Source: Anaerococcus sp.
GTDB taxonomy: Bacteria > Bacillota > Clostridia > Tissierellales > Peptoniphilaceae
NCBI GenBank assembly: GCA_030532385.1
Contig: JAUNLG010000010.1
Coordinates: 1 to 64,000, forward strand
DNA length: 64,000 nucleotides
Direction: 5' to 3'
The position numbers and the translations under genes are program-made. Shown one piece after another: positions 27,321 through 37,183 of this stretch; position 1 is the first letter of the stretch; each line of letters starts with the position of its first letter. Below the pieces are notes generated by a model that was not told the origin of the DNA, did no database searches, and saw nothing but the letters and a program-made list of their open reading frames with translations.

Positions 27321-29468
27321 TTAATCATGATTTCTTTTAGAGCGTCTATTCTCCTTATATGGAGATTCATCCACTGGCCATGCTTCAGGCTTTTTAAGTA
27401 GGGCTTTTCTAGATAGGTTTATTCTTCCTTGCCTATCTATTTCTGTAACCTTAACTTTTACTTCATCACCTACACTAAGGACATCTTCTACCTTATCTAT
27501 CCTCTTATGGTCTATTTGACTTATGTGAAGAAGGCCTTCTTTGCCTATAGCTATCTCTATAAAGGCTCCAAAATTCATTATTCTAACTACTTTTCCAGTG
27601 TAAACATCGCCTGGTTTTGGATCTGTGACTATAGCCTTAATCATTTCTATAGCTTTCTTTCCACTTTCTCCATCATCTGAGGATACGGTTATATGGCCAT
27701 CATCTTCAGTTTCAATTTTTACTCCTGTGGCATCAATTATTCTATTGATATTTTTTCCGCCTGAACCGATTACATCACGGACTTTTTCTGGATCTATATC
27801 AATTGTATAAAGCCTTGGTGCATATTTAGATATATCATCTCTTGGTTTATCAATTGCTGATTCTATAACATCAAGGATCCTCATGCGGGCAGAATGAGCA
27901 TCTGCTAGAGACTCTTCTAAAACTTCTTTGCTAATACCAGATATTTTCATATCCATTTGTAGGGCTGTTATACCATCACGGGTTCCTGCTACCTTAAAGT
28001 CCATATCTCCTAGATGGTCTTCTAGGCCTTGGATATCTGTTAGGATTGATATAGAATCATCTTCCTTGATTAGACCCATAGCAATTCCTGCAACAGGTTT
28101 TTTGATTGGAACTCCTGCATCCATTAATGAAAGGGTAGATCCGCAAATAGATGCTTGAGAACTTGATCCATTTGAAGATAAAACTTCAGATACAACTCTT
28201 ATAGTGTAAGGGAAGTCACTTTCTTCTGGCAGTACTGGAATCAAAGCTCTTTCAGCAAGCCTACCATGACCAATCTCTCTTCTACCAGGTCCTCTTAAGG
28301 GTCTTATATCTCCAACAGAAAATGGTGGGAAGTTATATTGGTGGATATACCTTTTCTTTATCTCTTCCTTGTTTAACCCATCTATTATTTGAACATCAGC
28401 AGGAGATCCTAGGGTTACAACTGATAGAACTTGAGTTTGTCCCCTTTGGAATAATCCTGACCCATGCACTCTTGGCAAAAGTCCAGCTTCAGCAGAAAGA
28501 GGTCTAATTTCGGTTAAGTCACGTCCATCTGGCCTAATCTTATCAATAGAAATCATACGACGAACTTCTTTTTTCATAATTGCATCGATTCTTCTATGAA
28601 TTTCATCTTCACTTTCTGGATAATTTTCAAGATATTTCTCTTTAGCCTCTTCTTCAATCCTAAAGATATTATCTTCTCTTTCTGTCTTATCTGTTGTTCT
28701 TATAGAATTTTTGATATCTTCTTCAAATTCAGCTGAAATTAACCTATCAAGGTCACTTTCTATAGCTTCTTCTACTAGGATCTTTTCTTTGCCTATATCA
28801 TCAATTATGCCTTGGATAAAATCTGATATCTCTCCTATTTCATCTAAGGCAAAAAGCATTGCTTCAAGCATATCTTCTTCAGCTAATTCATTTGCTCCAG
28901 CTTCAACCATGTTGATAGCACCCTTTTTACCTGCAACTGTTAGGTTAAGATCGCTCTTTTCACTTTCTTCCTTGCTTGGGTTTATAATTAGCTTGCCATC
29001 AACCTTACCAACCATACAAGCTCCTACAGGACCATCAAAGGGTATATCTGATATACCTAGGGCAATAGATGCCCCTATAGTTGTAAGTGGGTCTGGCAAG
29101 TGGTCTTCATCCATAGATAAGACTGTTGCAATTATTTGAACGTCGTTATAATAATTTTCTGGGAATAAGGGTCTTAGAGGTCTATCCATTTGCCTAGAGA
29201 TTAGGGTAGCTTCATCGCTTGCCTTACCCTCTCTTTTTAGAAAGCCGCCAGGAATCTTTCCTACAGCATAAAGTTTTTCTTGAAAATCACAGATTAGTGG
29301 AAAAAAGTCAATTCCTTCCCTAGGTTTTTCACTTGCTACTGCAGTAACTAGTAGGGAGGTATCACCACTTTTTATGTAGCACTCTCCATTAGCTTGTTCT
29401 GCAAATTTTCCTATGGTAACCTCAAAATCCTTACCATTTTTTGATGAATATTTATAGTTTTTAACCAT
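27321..29468 (-). CDS. pnp: Polyribonucleotide nucleotidyltransferase (PNPase)
   Basis: Phosphorolytic 3'-5' exoribonuclease of 715 aa, part of the RNA degradosome. Two RNase PH-like domains (first with FFPLICDFQEKLYAVGKIPG, second with RGQTQVLSVVTLG and GPGRREIGHGRLAERAL) are joined by a helical linker. A KH domain (IGSGGKNINRIIDATGVKIE) and an S1 domain (GKVVRIMNFGAFIEI) follow at the C-terminus. Downstream of rpsO, as in most bacteria, with a hairpin between them. Confidence 0.97.
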   Translation of the reverse strand: MVKNYKYSSKNGKDFEVTIGKFAEQANGECYIKSGDTSLLVTAVASEKPREGIDFFPLICDFQEKLYAVGKIPGGFLKREGKASDEATLISRQMDRPLRPLFPENYYNDVQIIATVLSMDEDHLPDPLTTIGASIALGISDIPFDGPVGACMVGKVDGKLIINPSKEESEKSDLNLTVAGKKGAINMVEAGANELAEEDMLEAMLFALDEIGEISDFIQGIIDDIGKEKILVEEAIESDLDRLISAEFEEDIKNSIRTTDKTEREDNIFRIEEEAKEKYLENYPESEDEIHRRIDAIMKKEVRRMISIDKIRPDGRDLTEIRPLSAEAGLLPRVHGSGLFQRGQTQVLSVVTLGSPADVQIIDGLNKEEIKKRYIHQYNFPPFSVGDIRPLRGPGRREIGHGRLAERALIPVLPEESDFPYTIRVVSEVLSSNGSSSQASICGSTLSLMDAGVPIKKPVAGIAMGLIKEDDSISILTDIQGLEDHLGDMDFKVAGTRDGITALQMDMKISGISKEVLEESLADAHSARMRILDVIESAIDKPRDDISKYAPRLYTIDIDPEKVRDVIGSGGKNINRIIDATGVKIETEDDGHITVSSDDGESGKKAIEMIKAIVTDPKPGDVYTGKVVRIMNFGAFIEIAIGKEGLLHISQIDHKRIDKVEDVLSVGDEVKVKVTEIDRQGRINLSRKALLKKPEAWPVDESPYKENRRSKRNHD

Positions 29469-29489
29469 CTTTACTCCTATACAAAATAA

Positions 29490-29507
29490 GGCGGGTAAAT
29501 CCCCGCC
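29490..29507 (-). terminator. Attenuator/processing hairpin between rpsO and pnp
   Basis: GGCGGG (29490-29495) pairs with CCCGCC (29502-29507) with a six-base loop; on the minus strand TTATTTT follows. It occupies the place of the rpsO-pnp intergenic terminator known from E. coli and may also be a cleavage site. Confidence 0.7.
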
Positions 29508-29512
29508 AATAA

Positions 29513-29779
29513 TTAACCTCTTATACCAAGTCTTTGAATAATAGATCTATATCTATCGATATCACTTTTTCTTAGATAATTTAACATACCTTTTCTACGT
29601 CTGATCATCTTATAAAGACCTCTTCTTGAAGAGTGATCTTTCTTATTTTCTTTCAAATGTTCTGTTAGATCAGCAATTCTTTTTGATAAGATTGCTATTT
29701 GAACTTCTGGAGAACCTGTATCTCCTTCTTCTTTTTGATATTCTTTAATTATCGCTTGTTTTTCTTCTGTATTTAACAT
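29513..29779 (-). CDS. rpsO: 30S ribosomal protein uS15
   Basis: An 88-residue primary 16S rRNA-binding protein of the small-subunit platform. It includes [17 protein letters not shown] and [15 protein letters not shown], the classic S15 signatures, and ends [16 protein letters not shown] lies five bases before ATG 29779; the longer open frame upstream is leader, not protein. It has its own promoter and a leader of about 70 bases that could carry an S15 autoregulatory fold, which I could not establish by eye. Confidence 0.97.
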   Translation of the reverse strand: MLNTEEKQAIIKEYQKEEGDTGSPEVQIAILSKRIADLTEHLKENKKDHSSRRGLYKMIRRRKGMLNYLRKSDIDRYRSIIQRLGIRG

Positions 29780-29857
29780 ATTTTCCTCCATAAAAATTAT
29801 TTGCCATCTACCAAGTATAAGTCGAGGTTTCAAATACTTAGTAAAGGTACCTTGTTT

Positions 29858-29886
29858 ATTATACTCTTATTTAACTTATTTGTAAA
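29858..29886 (-). promoter_or_regulatory. Promoter of rpsO-pnp
   Basis: On the minus strand TTTACA (29881-29886), a 17-base spacer and TATAAT (29858-29863), one of the best sigma-A matches in the window. Start point near 29851. Confidence 0.8.
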
Positions 29887-29887
29887 A

Positions 29888-30829
29888 TTATTTAAGTATT
29901 TGGCCTATATGCTCATAGGCCATCTCCTTATCCTTATTCATTTGCACTATAAGGTCTTCTTTTGATGAAAATTTAATATCATCTCTAAAGAATTCGAGGA
30001 ATTCCACACTTATTTCTTTTCCATAAATATCCCTATCAAAATCAAGTATATAAGTTTCACTTTTTCTATTCTCATTTTCAAAGGTTGGATTATCACCAAC
30101 ATTTGTTAGGCCAAAAAATTCCTCATTATCAATCCTTACCCTTGACAGGTAGACCCCATCTTTGGGTAGGACATAATTAAAAGGCATCTTTAGGTTGGCT
30201 GTTGGGAAATTCATAGTTCTTCCTCTCTTATAGCCTTCTACCACCAGACCCCTAATCCTATAATTTCTGCCTAAAAATTTACTTGCTTTTTTGATATTTC
30301 CAGCCCTTACCAAATCTCTAATATGATTTGATGAAATCTTTGTATGATCATCTTCCTTTTCGAAATCTACTATTGATGTTTTATAATCATACTCATTTTC
30401 ATATCTTTTAAGGGTAGCTGTATTTCCAGAAGCTTTCTTGCCAAACCTATAGTCAGGTCCACATATTACATAACCTGCATTAAGCTTTTTGCTTACGATA
30501 TCAGCAATAAATTCTCTTGGGCTTAAGTTCATAAACTTCTCATCGAAATCTATTAGGCAAAAGGTCTCTATCCCCATAGAAGCTAGGATCTCGATCTTAT
30601 CATCTAGACTTGTTAGGTAAGATTTTTCATCCTTAAGCCTTAGTTTAGTATTTTCCTTAAAGAGTAAGACTGCTGGTACAAGATCATTTTTGTTAGAAAT
30701 TTCTAAGTTATTTTTCATCAACTTTTGATGACCCAAATGTACACCATCAAAATTTCCTAGACATACTGCTTTTCTTTCAAGGTCTGGTAGGTCTATATTT
30801 AGGTCATATATTTTAATTTTGTCTATCAT
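29888..30829 (-). CDS. ribF: Bifunctional riboflavin kinase/FMN adenylyltransferase
   Basis: Makes FMN and FAD from riboflavin. At 313 aa it has the usual two-domain form: an N-terminal nucleotidyltransferase (CLGNFDGVHLGHQKLM, then GPDYRFGKKASGN) and a C-terminal riboflavin kinase (GRTMNFPTANLKMP, then LTNVGDNPTF). Follows truB with a 17-bp overlap, closing the rimP-to-ribF run; truB-ribF is a very common pair. Confidence 0.95.
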   Translation of the reverse strand: MIDKIKIYDLNIDLPDLERKAVCLGNFDGVHLGHQKLMKNNLEISNKNDLVPAVLLFKENTKLRLKDEKSYLTSLDDKIEILASMGIETFCLIDFDEKFMNLSPREFIADIVSKKLNAGYVICGPDYRFGKKASGNTATLKRYENEYDYKTSIVDFEKEDDHTKISSNHIRDLVRAGNIKKASKFLGRNYRIRGLVVEGYKRGRTMNFPTANLKMPFNYVLPKDGVYLSRVRIDNEEFFGLTNVGDNPTFENENRKSETYILDFDRDIYGKEISVEFLEFFRDDIKFSSKEDLIVQMNKDKEMAYEHIGQILK

Positions 30830-31700
30830 AAAATACTTTCTCCATCTTTAGAAAATATTCATCGCCATTATTTTCTCCCCTGGCAAGACCTATAAACTGA
30901 TTGTCAATATATAGGCGGGCTTGGGGAGGAGCTTTTATATCAATTCTCATAGTCATCCCATTTATAGCTTGTTTAAAATAGGACTTATCTAAGCATATAG
31001 GTGTAAAATTACCTAGGGCAGTATCTATAGGATAAAGCCTTTCTATAAGCTCATCCTTACTTAAGGATAGGATATCATCAGATTTTATTGCATTTTCCAC
31101 CTTAAATTCTCCTACCCTAATTCTTCTTAGCCTATCAACATAAGCAAAGCTACCTAGGTCCTCACCTAAATCATCAACCAAGGTCCTTATATATGTTCCC
31201 TTAGAACAAGTTATCTCTAAACTAGCTAGGGGAAAGGCAAATTCTAGGATCTTTATATCATAGATCCTTACCCTTCTCTTTTTTCTCTCTATCTCAATCC
31301 CTTCTCTAGCAAGATCATAAAGTTTCTTGCCTCCTACCTTTAGGGCAGAATACATGGGTGGGATTTGAGTAATTTCGCCCCTATAGGATTTTATTGCCTC
31401 TTTTAGGTCTGCTATTTGGAAAGTTTTATTAGATTCACCTATAACTTTACCTGCCTTATCTAGGGTATCAGTTTTTTTGCCAAAAAAAGACCTGACCCTA
31501 TAGGTTTTTTGCTTATCCATCATATAATCAGAGACCCTAGTTGCCTTGCCTAAGACAATAGGAAGGACACCTGATGCTTCAAGATCTAAGGTTCCAGTAT
31601 GACCTACCTTCTTTTGGCCAAAGGCAGCCCTTACTAGAGAAACTACCTTAGCTGAAGATATGCCCTCCTTTTTATCTACATTTAAGATACCACTATACAT
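30813..31700 (-). CDS. truB: tRNA pseudouridine(55) synthase
   Basis: Forms pseudouridine 55 in the T-loop of tRNAs. It has 295 aa. LNVDKKEGISSAKVV opens the protein and GHTGTLDLEASGVLPI contains the catalytic aspartate (in TLD). The C-terminal part has a short PUA-like region. Start set at ATG 31700 since the codon before it is TTG. Overlaps nrnA (8 bp) and ribF. Confidence 0.95.
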   Translation of the reverse strand: MYSGILNVDKKEGISSAKVVSLVRAAFGQKKVGHTGTLDLEASGVLPIVLGKATRVSDYMMDKQKTYRVRSFFGKKTDTLDKAGKVIGESNKTFQIADLKEAIKSYRGEITQIPPMYSALKVGGKKLYDLAREGIEIERKKRRVRIYDIKILEFAFPLASLEITCSKGTYIRTLVDDLGEDLGSFAYVDRLRRIRVGEFKVENAIKSDDILSLSKDELIERLYPIDTALGNFTPICLDKSYFKQAINGMTMRIDIKAPPQARLYIDNQFIGLARGENNGDEYFLKMEKVFYDRQN

Positions 31701-32664
31701 CAATTTCTTCTAAAATAGCCCTGGCTTTTTTGCTAGCTTTTTCTAATGAATCATCAAATATTGAAAATCCACTTGCTTGGATATGGCCGCCACCACCTTT
31801 TTCCCTAGCAACCTTTGATACATCTGCCCCCTTTGACCTTAAGGATACCTTGTATTCTCCATCATCATATTCTTTAAGAATCATTGATACCTTAACCTCA
31901 TCAATATCTCTAAGCATATTTACTATCGTTTCAGCATCACCCATTTGAACACCAAATTCTTCAACATCTTTTTTAGATACTAGTGAGTAGGCTTTTTGGT
32001 CAAAAAAGTCTGCCTTAGATATTATTTTTGTATGAAATTTCATAACCTTAATAGGCTTTGATTGGTAGAGATTTCTATAAATATATTCTGCATCTGCACC
32101 AAGGCTTAATAACCTACCAGCTACTTGGTGGGTATATTCACTCACATTTGAATATAGAAATCTTCCAGTATCTGTACAGATTCCTGTAAAGATCAGACTT
32201 GCTACCGTTTGATCTATTGGTAGAGAAAGCCTATCTATAATTTCAAATATAAGTTCACAAGTTGCAGGAGCTGTATCATAGATTATATTAAGGTCTGTAG
32301 ATATCTTTCCCTTAACATGGTGGTCAACTACAAGGGTTTTTTTAGATTTTCTTGCAATTTCTGTAAGCTTTCCGATCCTATCAAACTCAGAGCAATCAAG
32401 AATTATGAATAAATCATAAGAATCTCTCTTAGCCTTGGCATAATGGTCTATTTCTGGCAAAAATTTTAGGTAATCATCTACAGTATCATTGGCCAAAACT
32501 TCAACATCTTTACCATATAACTCTAAGGATTTTCTAAGAGCTAAGGTTGATCCAAGATTATCTCCATCTGGATTTATGTGAGATCCTATTGCTATAGTTT
32601 GGCTTTGGTCAATCATTTCTTTAAATTGATCTAGCTTTTCTTGACTAATTCTTTCTATCTTCAT
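31693..32664 (-). CDS. nrnA: DHH-family phosphoesterase NrnA (nanoRNase/pAp phosphatase)
   Basis: Degrades very short RNAs (nanoRNAs) and can dephosphorylate pAp; the family also includes cyclic-dinucleotide-product hydrolases. IGSHINPDGDNLGS and ILDCSEFDR carry metal ligands, VVDHHVKG is the DHH motif, and GGGHIQASGF belongs to the DHHA1 substrate-binding domain. Start moved to ATG 32664 (323 aa), with AAAGGA upstream; the frame could otherwise begin at a TTG seven codons earlier. Lies between rbfA (20 bp overlap) and truB, its usual place in Firmicutes. Confidence 0.9.
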   Translation of the reverse strand: MKIERISQEKLDQFKEMIDQSQTIAIGSHINPDGDNLGSTLALRKSLELYGKDVEVLANDTVDDYLKFLPEIDHYAKAKRDSYDLFIILDCSEFDRIGKLTEIARKSKKTLVVDHHVKGKISTDLNIIYDTAPATCELIFEIIDRLSLPIDQTVASLIFTGICTDTGRFLYSNVSEYTHQVAGRLLSLGADAEYIYRNLYQSKPIKVMKFHTKIISKADFFDQKAYSLVSKKDVEEFGVQMGDAETIVNMLRDIDEVKVSMILKEYDDGEYKVSLRSKGADVSKVAREKGGGGHIQASGFSIFDDSLEKASKKARAILEEIDV

Positions 32665-33028
32665 TGGCTTTTTTATCCTTTGCAATTGTTTCTTCTATAA
32701 GCTTATCCATATAAGCTCCTCTTTCTATAGATTTGTCTAGTTTAAACCTAAATTCTGGCATTGACCTTAGTCTCATCCTCTCGCCTATTAGAATCTTTAT
32801 ATATCCTTTGGCTTGGTTTAAGGCATCTATGGCATCTTCCTTGCTTTTTTCATCTCCAAGCACACTTATATAACAGTCCGCATAGGATAGGTCATTGGTT
32901 ACTTCTACATCTGTTACAGAAACCATGGACTCATTGGATAACCTTGGATCATTTAAGTCATCTCTTATTATCTTAGATAGCTCTTTTTTTACTTCTGAGG
33001 ATATTCTTTCTGTTCTTCTCTTATTCAT
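32645..33028 (-). CDS. rbfA: Ribosome-binding factor A
   Basis: A 127-residue KH-type factor for maturation of the 30S subunit and for growth in the cold. It begins NKRRTERISSEVKKELSKII, and includes DPRLSNESMVSVTDVEVTND and a MPEFRFKLDKSIERG segment near the end, all typical of RbfA. Its ATG overlaps the infB stop (TAATG). Confidence 0.95.
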   Translation of the reverse strand: MNKRRTERISSEVKKELSKIIRDDLNDPRLSNESMVSVTDVEVTNDLSYADCYISVLGDEKSKEDAIDALNQAKGYIKILIGERMRLRSMPEFRFKLDKSIERGAYMDKLIEETIAKDKKANEDRKN

Positions 33029-35139
33029 TAGTTTCTTTCCTTTTCAACCATCTCATAAGCTTCCATGACATCGCCAACTTTGACATCATTAAACCTATTT
33101 AGGCCTATACCACCCTCATAACCTTGGGCTAATTCTTTGGCATCATCTTTGAATCTTTTCATAGAAGATATGTCTCCATCAAAGATTACTATATTATCAC
33201 GTAAGAGTCTAATTTTTGCCCTTCTAGGCACTGAACCATTGGTTACCATAACCCCTGCTACAGTTCCTGCTCCAGGTATTTTGAAGGTATCACGAACTTC
33301 AGCTCTTCCTAGGACAACTTCCTTAAATTCTGGATCTAGCATACCATTTATAGCCGCTTCTACATCTTCTATTGCTTCATATATTACAGAATAGGTCCTT
33401 ATTTCTATGTTGTTGTCCTTGGCTCTTTCTAAAGCTCCTTGGGTAGGTCTAACATTAAATCCTATTATAATAGCATTTGATGCTTGGGCTAAAAGTATAT
33501 CAGATTCGGTTATACCTCCTACAGATCCTGCTATTACACTAACCTTAACTTCTTCATTGGATAGCTTGGCTAGAGATTGGCTAACTGCATCAACTGTTCC
33601 CTTTACATCTGTTTTTACTATTATATTAAGCTCTTTAATTTCTCCATCCTTGATATCTGAATACATATCTTCAAGGTTGGTATTTGCTTTAGCTTTTAGG
33701 TGTTCTTCACGCTTAAATTCTTTTGCCTTTTCAGCAAAGTCCCTTGCTGTTTTTTCATCTTCTACAGCATAGATCATGTCACCAGCTTCGGCTACATCAG
33801 AAAGTCCAAGAATCTGAGCTGGCATTGATGGGCCTGCTTCTTTTATAGAATCACCAGTAGAGTTAAACATAGCCCTAATCCTACCTGATGCTGATCCTGT
33901 TACTACATAATCTCCTGCTAATAAAGTTCCTTTTTGAACTAATACTGTAGCCACAGGACCTCTTGCCTTATCTAGCTGAGCTTCTACTATAATTCCAACA
34001 GCTTTCCTGTTTGGATTTGCCTTAAGCTCTCTCATCTCAGCTACTAAAAGAACCATTTCTAAAAGTTCTTCTATACCATCACCTGTATGGGCAGATACTT
34101 CAACCATTATGGTATCTCCACCCCATTGTTCTGATACTAAGCCATGCTCCATAAGCTCTTGTTTAACCCTATTTGGATCAGCAGTTTCCTTATCCATTTT
34201 ATTAATAGCTACTACTATTGGAATATCTGCTGCCTTAGCATGGTTTATAGCCTCGATTGTCTGTGGCATAACTCCATCATCACCTGCTACTACAAGGATT
34301 GCAATATCAGTTGATTGGGCCCCTCTCATCCTCATTTCAGTAAAGGCCTCATGGCCTGGAGTATCTAAAAAGGAGATCTTTCTTCCATCAAGGTCTACTA
34401 CAGAAGCACCTATATGTTGGGTAATTCCTCCAGCTTCTCCCCTTGTAACATGGGTCTTCCTTATACTATCAAGGATAGATGTCTTACCATGGTCAACATG
34501 GCCCATTACTGATACTACAGGTGGGCGAGCCTTAAGGTCTTCTTCTTTATCTTCATAGTCTAGTTGTACTGATTGTTCTTCAATGGCATCATATTCTACT
34601 TCAGGCTTTATCTCCTTACCAAAGTCAAGGGCTACTAGTTCTGCTTGTTCAAATGTTATTTGATCATTCAATCCTGCCATAACACCAAGACCTATTAGCT
34701 TACCTATTACTGCATTTGGAGATTGGGATAGCCTATCTGCAAAAGTTTTTACATTGACTGTCTCTGGAATTTCTATTATTCCATCATCTTTTTTCTCAAC
34801 ATTTTGATTTTTGTTTGACCTAGAAGATTTCTTGTTTTTCTTCTTTCTCTTCTTTTTAGGTTTTTCTTCATCATCAAAGTCTTTTTCATAATCCTTAGAA
34901 TTTTTCCTTTGATGTTTATTTTCTTTATTTTTGTTAGGCTTTGAGTTTGGTTTTTTAACTTCTTTTTCTTCATTAAGCTCAGCAAAATATTCATTTATTA
35001 TGTCAAGGTCACTTCCACCTACCATTGACATGTGAGATTTTATATTTAGGCCAAACTCATCATTTAGTAGCTTAACCATTTCTTTGGCACTCATGTTATT
35101 TTCTTTTGCTAATTCATATACTCTTACTTTTTCTGCCAT
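33028..35139 (-). CDS. infB: Translation initiation factor IF-2
   Basis: GTPase that brings fMet-tRNA to the 30S subunit, 703 aa. An IF2-N domain (about 1-52) is followed by a lysine-rich low-complexity linker (about 60-115). The G domain has SVMGHVDHGKTSILDS, DTPGHEAFTEM and NKMDKE. Domains II, III and the tRNA-binding C2 domain complete it. The L7Ae-like gene ylxQ, usually between rnpM and infB, is absent. Confidence 0.97.
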   Translation of the reverse strand: MAEKVRVYELAKENNMSAKEMVKLLNDEFGLNIKSHMSMVGGSDLDIINEYFAELNEEKEVKKPNSKPNKNKENKHQRKNSKDYEKDFDDEEKPKKKRKKKNKKSSRSNKNQNVEKKDDGIIEIPETVNVKTFADRLSQSPNAVIGKLIGLGVMAGLNDQITFEQAELVALDFGKEIKPEVEYDAIEEQSVQLDYEDKEEDLKARPPVVSVMGHVDHGKTSILDSIRKTHVTRGEAGGITQHIGASVVDLDGRKISFLDTPGHEAFTEMRMRGAQSTDIAILVVAGDDGVMPQTIEAINHAKAADIPIVVAINKMDKETADPNRVKQELMEHGLVSEQWGGDTIMVEVSAHTGDGIEELLEMVLLVAEMRELKANPNRKAVGIIVEAQLDKARGPVATVLVQKGTLLAGDYVVTGSASGRIRAMFNSTGDSIKEAGPSMPAQILGLSDVAEAGDMIYAVEDEKTARDFAEKAKEFKREEHLKAKANTNLEDMYSDIKDGEIKELNIIVKTDVKGTVDAVSQSLAKLSNEEVKVSVIAGSVGGITESDILLAQASNAIIIGFNVRPTQGALERAKDNNIEIRTYSVIYEAIEDVEAAINGMLDPEFKEVVLGRAEVRDTFKIPGAGTVAGVMVTNGSVPRRAKIRLLRDNIVIFDGDISSMKRFKDDAKELAQGYEGGIGLNRFNDVKVGDVMEAYEMVEKERN

Positions 35140-35149
35140 AAATTTCTCC

Positions 35150-35416
35150 TCACTTTATTTCATAAGCTTCTAACTCCTCATAAAGTTTTTCATCTATCTT
35201 TTCTTTAAAGACTTTATTTAGCTTACTACTCTTTCGTACCTTATCTATACAGGACTTATCCTTACAAATATAGGCACCTCTTCCATTTTTCTTTCCTGAA
35301 TTATCAATCAAAATCCCTTCTTCTTTATTTTTTACAATCCTAAGAAGGTCTTTTTTATCTTTAAGCTGACCACAAATAATACATTTTCTTTGCGGTATTT
35401 TCTTAGCTTTTTTCAT
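35150..35416 (-). CDS. rnpM: YlxR-family RNA-binding protein RnpM
   Basis: An 88-residue basic protein with the YlxR signature: QRKCIICGQLKDKKDLLRIV, GRGAYICKD and KSCIDKV. In B. subtilis YlxR (RnpM) binds RNase P RNA and modulates its activity. Sits between nusA (4 bp gap) and infB (10 bp gap), as in nearly all Firmicutes. Confidence 0.92.
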   Translation of the reverse strand: MKKAKKIPQRKCIICGQLKDKKDLLRIVKNKEEGILIDNSGKKNGRGAYICKDKSCIDKVRKSSKLNKVFKEKIDEKLYEELEAYEIK

Positions 35417-35420
35417 CTAA

Positions 35421-36701
35421 TTAATCCTCATCAGCATAATCATCCTCTGTAGATAAATCTTCTTCTAAAGACTGGCTATCTTCTATATCATCTGCCATTT
35501 TTTCATCAATCTCAAGATCACTTACACTTCCATCAGTCTCATCTTCTATAATATCACTTACATAAGGATCAATGTCATCTATTCCATCTAGTCTATCTGC
35601 TAGGTCTTCTTCTTGATCAACCTCTTGATCAGCTCCTAAGATTTCATCTATTTCTTCTTCACTTAAGTTTTCATAGACAAGATCACTTTTAATATCAATC
35701 TTCCATCCTGTAAGCCTTGCTGCAAGTCTAGCGTTTTGCCCTTCCTTGCCTATGGCTAGGGATAGTTGATCATCACTAACTATAACTAGAGATTTCTTAG
35801 TCTTTTCATTTACTATTACTCTAATTATATCTGCTGGTGATAGGGCATTTGATATAAATGTCTTTATATCCTTATCATAGTTTATAATATCTATCTTCTC
35901 TCCTTGAAGTTCATCAACTATAGTATTTACCCTAGCCCCCTTAAAGCCAATGCAGGCACCAACTGCATCTATTGATTCATCATTAGAAAATACTGCCATC
36001 TTAGTTCTAGATCCAGCTTCCCTTGCTAGTGAATATATTTCTATAATTCCATCAGTAATCTCAGGTACTTCAAGCTCAAAAAGTCTTGTAACTAGGTCTT
36101 GACTTGCCCTAGATAAAATTATTTGTGGGTCCTTGCCTGAGTTTCTAACTTCCTTGATTAAAAACTTCATACGCTCATTTGGTACATATCTTTCACTAGC
36201 AACCTGCTCTTTCAAGGGTACAACACCCTCTATTTTATCTAGGTTTACATAAACATTATACTTATCTTCCCTTTGGATAGATCCTGTAATCATTTCATTT
36301 GCTCTTTCAATATATTCTCCATACAAAGAATCTCTTTGAGCATCTCTTATCTTTTGAATTACAATATTTCTTGCAGTCTGCGCTGCTACCCTACCAAAAT
36401 TTTTGGGAGTAAGTTTTATCCTAACAATATCTTCTAATTTATAAGAAGAATCAATTTCCTTTGCATCTTTTAAGGAAATTTGACTTATATCATCATCTAC
36501 TTCTTCTACGACCTCTTTTAGGGCATATAGGTCAATTTGCCCTGTCTGATCATCGATAAAAACATCGACATTTTCTTCATTATCATAATTTTTTTGATAA
36601 CTTTTAATTAAAGCTTTTTGTAAGGCATCAAGAATAACTTCCTTATCAAGGCCTTTTTCCCTACAAAGCTCATCTAAAGCTAACATAAAATCATTGTTCA
36701 T
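35421..36701 (-). CDS. nusA: Transcription termination/antitermination factor NusA
   Basis: RNA polymerase-associated pausing and termination factor, 426 aa. The N-terminal polymerase-binding domain is followed by S1 and two KH domains; GACIGFKGARVNTIVDEL and LAIGKEGQNARLAARLTGWKI are the KH signatures. After the KH domains comes an acidic tail of about 80 residues (many Asp/Glu, ending EDDYADED), longer than the short B. subtilis tail. In the rimP operon; its product may act on the leader hairpin at 37184-37208. Confidence 0.96.
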   Translation of the reverse strand: MNNDFMLALDELCREKGLDKEVILDALQKALIKSYQKNYDNEENVDVFIDDQTGQIDLYALKEVVEEVDDDISQISLKDAKEIDSSYKLEDIVRIKLTPKNFGRVAAQTARNIVIQKIRDAQRDSLYGEYIERANEMITGSIQREDKYNVYVNLDKIEGVVPLKEQVASERYVPNERMKFLIKEVRNSGKDPQIILSRASQDLVTRLFELEVPEITDGIIEIYSLAREAGSRTKMAVFSNDESIDAVGACIGFKGARVNTIVDELQGEKIDIINYDKDIKTFISNALSPADIIRVIVNEKTKKSLVIVSDDQLSLAIGKEGQNARLAARLTGWKIDIKSDLVYENLSEEEIDEILGADQEVDQEEDLADRLDGIDDIDPYVSDIIEDETDGSVSDLEIDEKMADDIEDSQSLEEDLSTEDDYADED

Positions 36702-36711
36702 ATTCTACTCC

Positions 36712-37155
36712 TTAGAAAACAATCTCTATATTAATTTGCTTGATCTTTTCCTTTTCGACTTCTTTTTCTAAGCCATCTTGGTCCGAAAAGATAAGCTTGT
36801 CATCTAAAATCTCTTTTATATGACCTAGAAAAACTTCCCCATCCTTCATCTTTACTTTCAAAAGCTCATCTTTATTTCTTAAGATGTCTTTATCAGTTTT
36901 TAGTGGTCTTGATAAGTCTTGGCTTGATACCTCAAGATAATATGAATCCTTAATTATATCAAGTTCATCTAAACGAGGATCAAGATATTGACTTACCTTC
37001 TCACAATCTTCTATGCTAATCCCACTATCACTATATATATAGAATGTTAGGATTTTGTTATTTTTTCTTCCTTTATACTCAATATCAACTAAGTCATAAC
37101 CTAGGTCATTGATATCACTTTCAAAGATTTCTCTAAGCCTACTTACTAAATCCAT
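36712..37155 (-). CDS. rimP: Ribosome maturation factor RimP
   Basis: A 147-residue factor for 30S subunit maturation. The N-terminal half has GYDLVDIEYKG and LTFYIYSDSGISIEDCEKVS; the C-terminal half has YYLEVSSQDLSRPLKTDKD, matching the conserved EVSSPGxxRPL region with changes. First gene of the rimP-nusA-rnpM-infB-rbfA-nrnA-truB-ribF run, behind a structured leader. Confidence 0.94.
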   Translation of the reverse strand: MDLVSRLREIFESDINDLGYDLVDIEYKGRKNNKILTFYIYSDSGISIEDCEKVSQYLDPRLDELDIIKDSYYLEVSSQDLSRPLKTDKDILRNKDELLKVKMKDGEVFLGHIKEILDDKLIFSDQDGLEKEVEKEKIKQINIEIVF

Positions 37156-37183
37156 ACTACCTTCTTTCTTCTTAACAGATTAA

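Noticed and set aside
28711..29139. 142-aa plus-strand frame
   Set aside because: Antisense to pnp, serine-rich, no start signals.
34109..34558. 149-aa plus-strand frame
   Set aside because: Antisense to the conserved GTPase domain of infB.
34776..34994. 72-aa Lys-rich frame inside infB
   Set aside because: Out-of-frame reading of the A-rich linker of IF-2.
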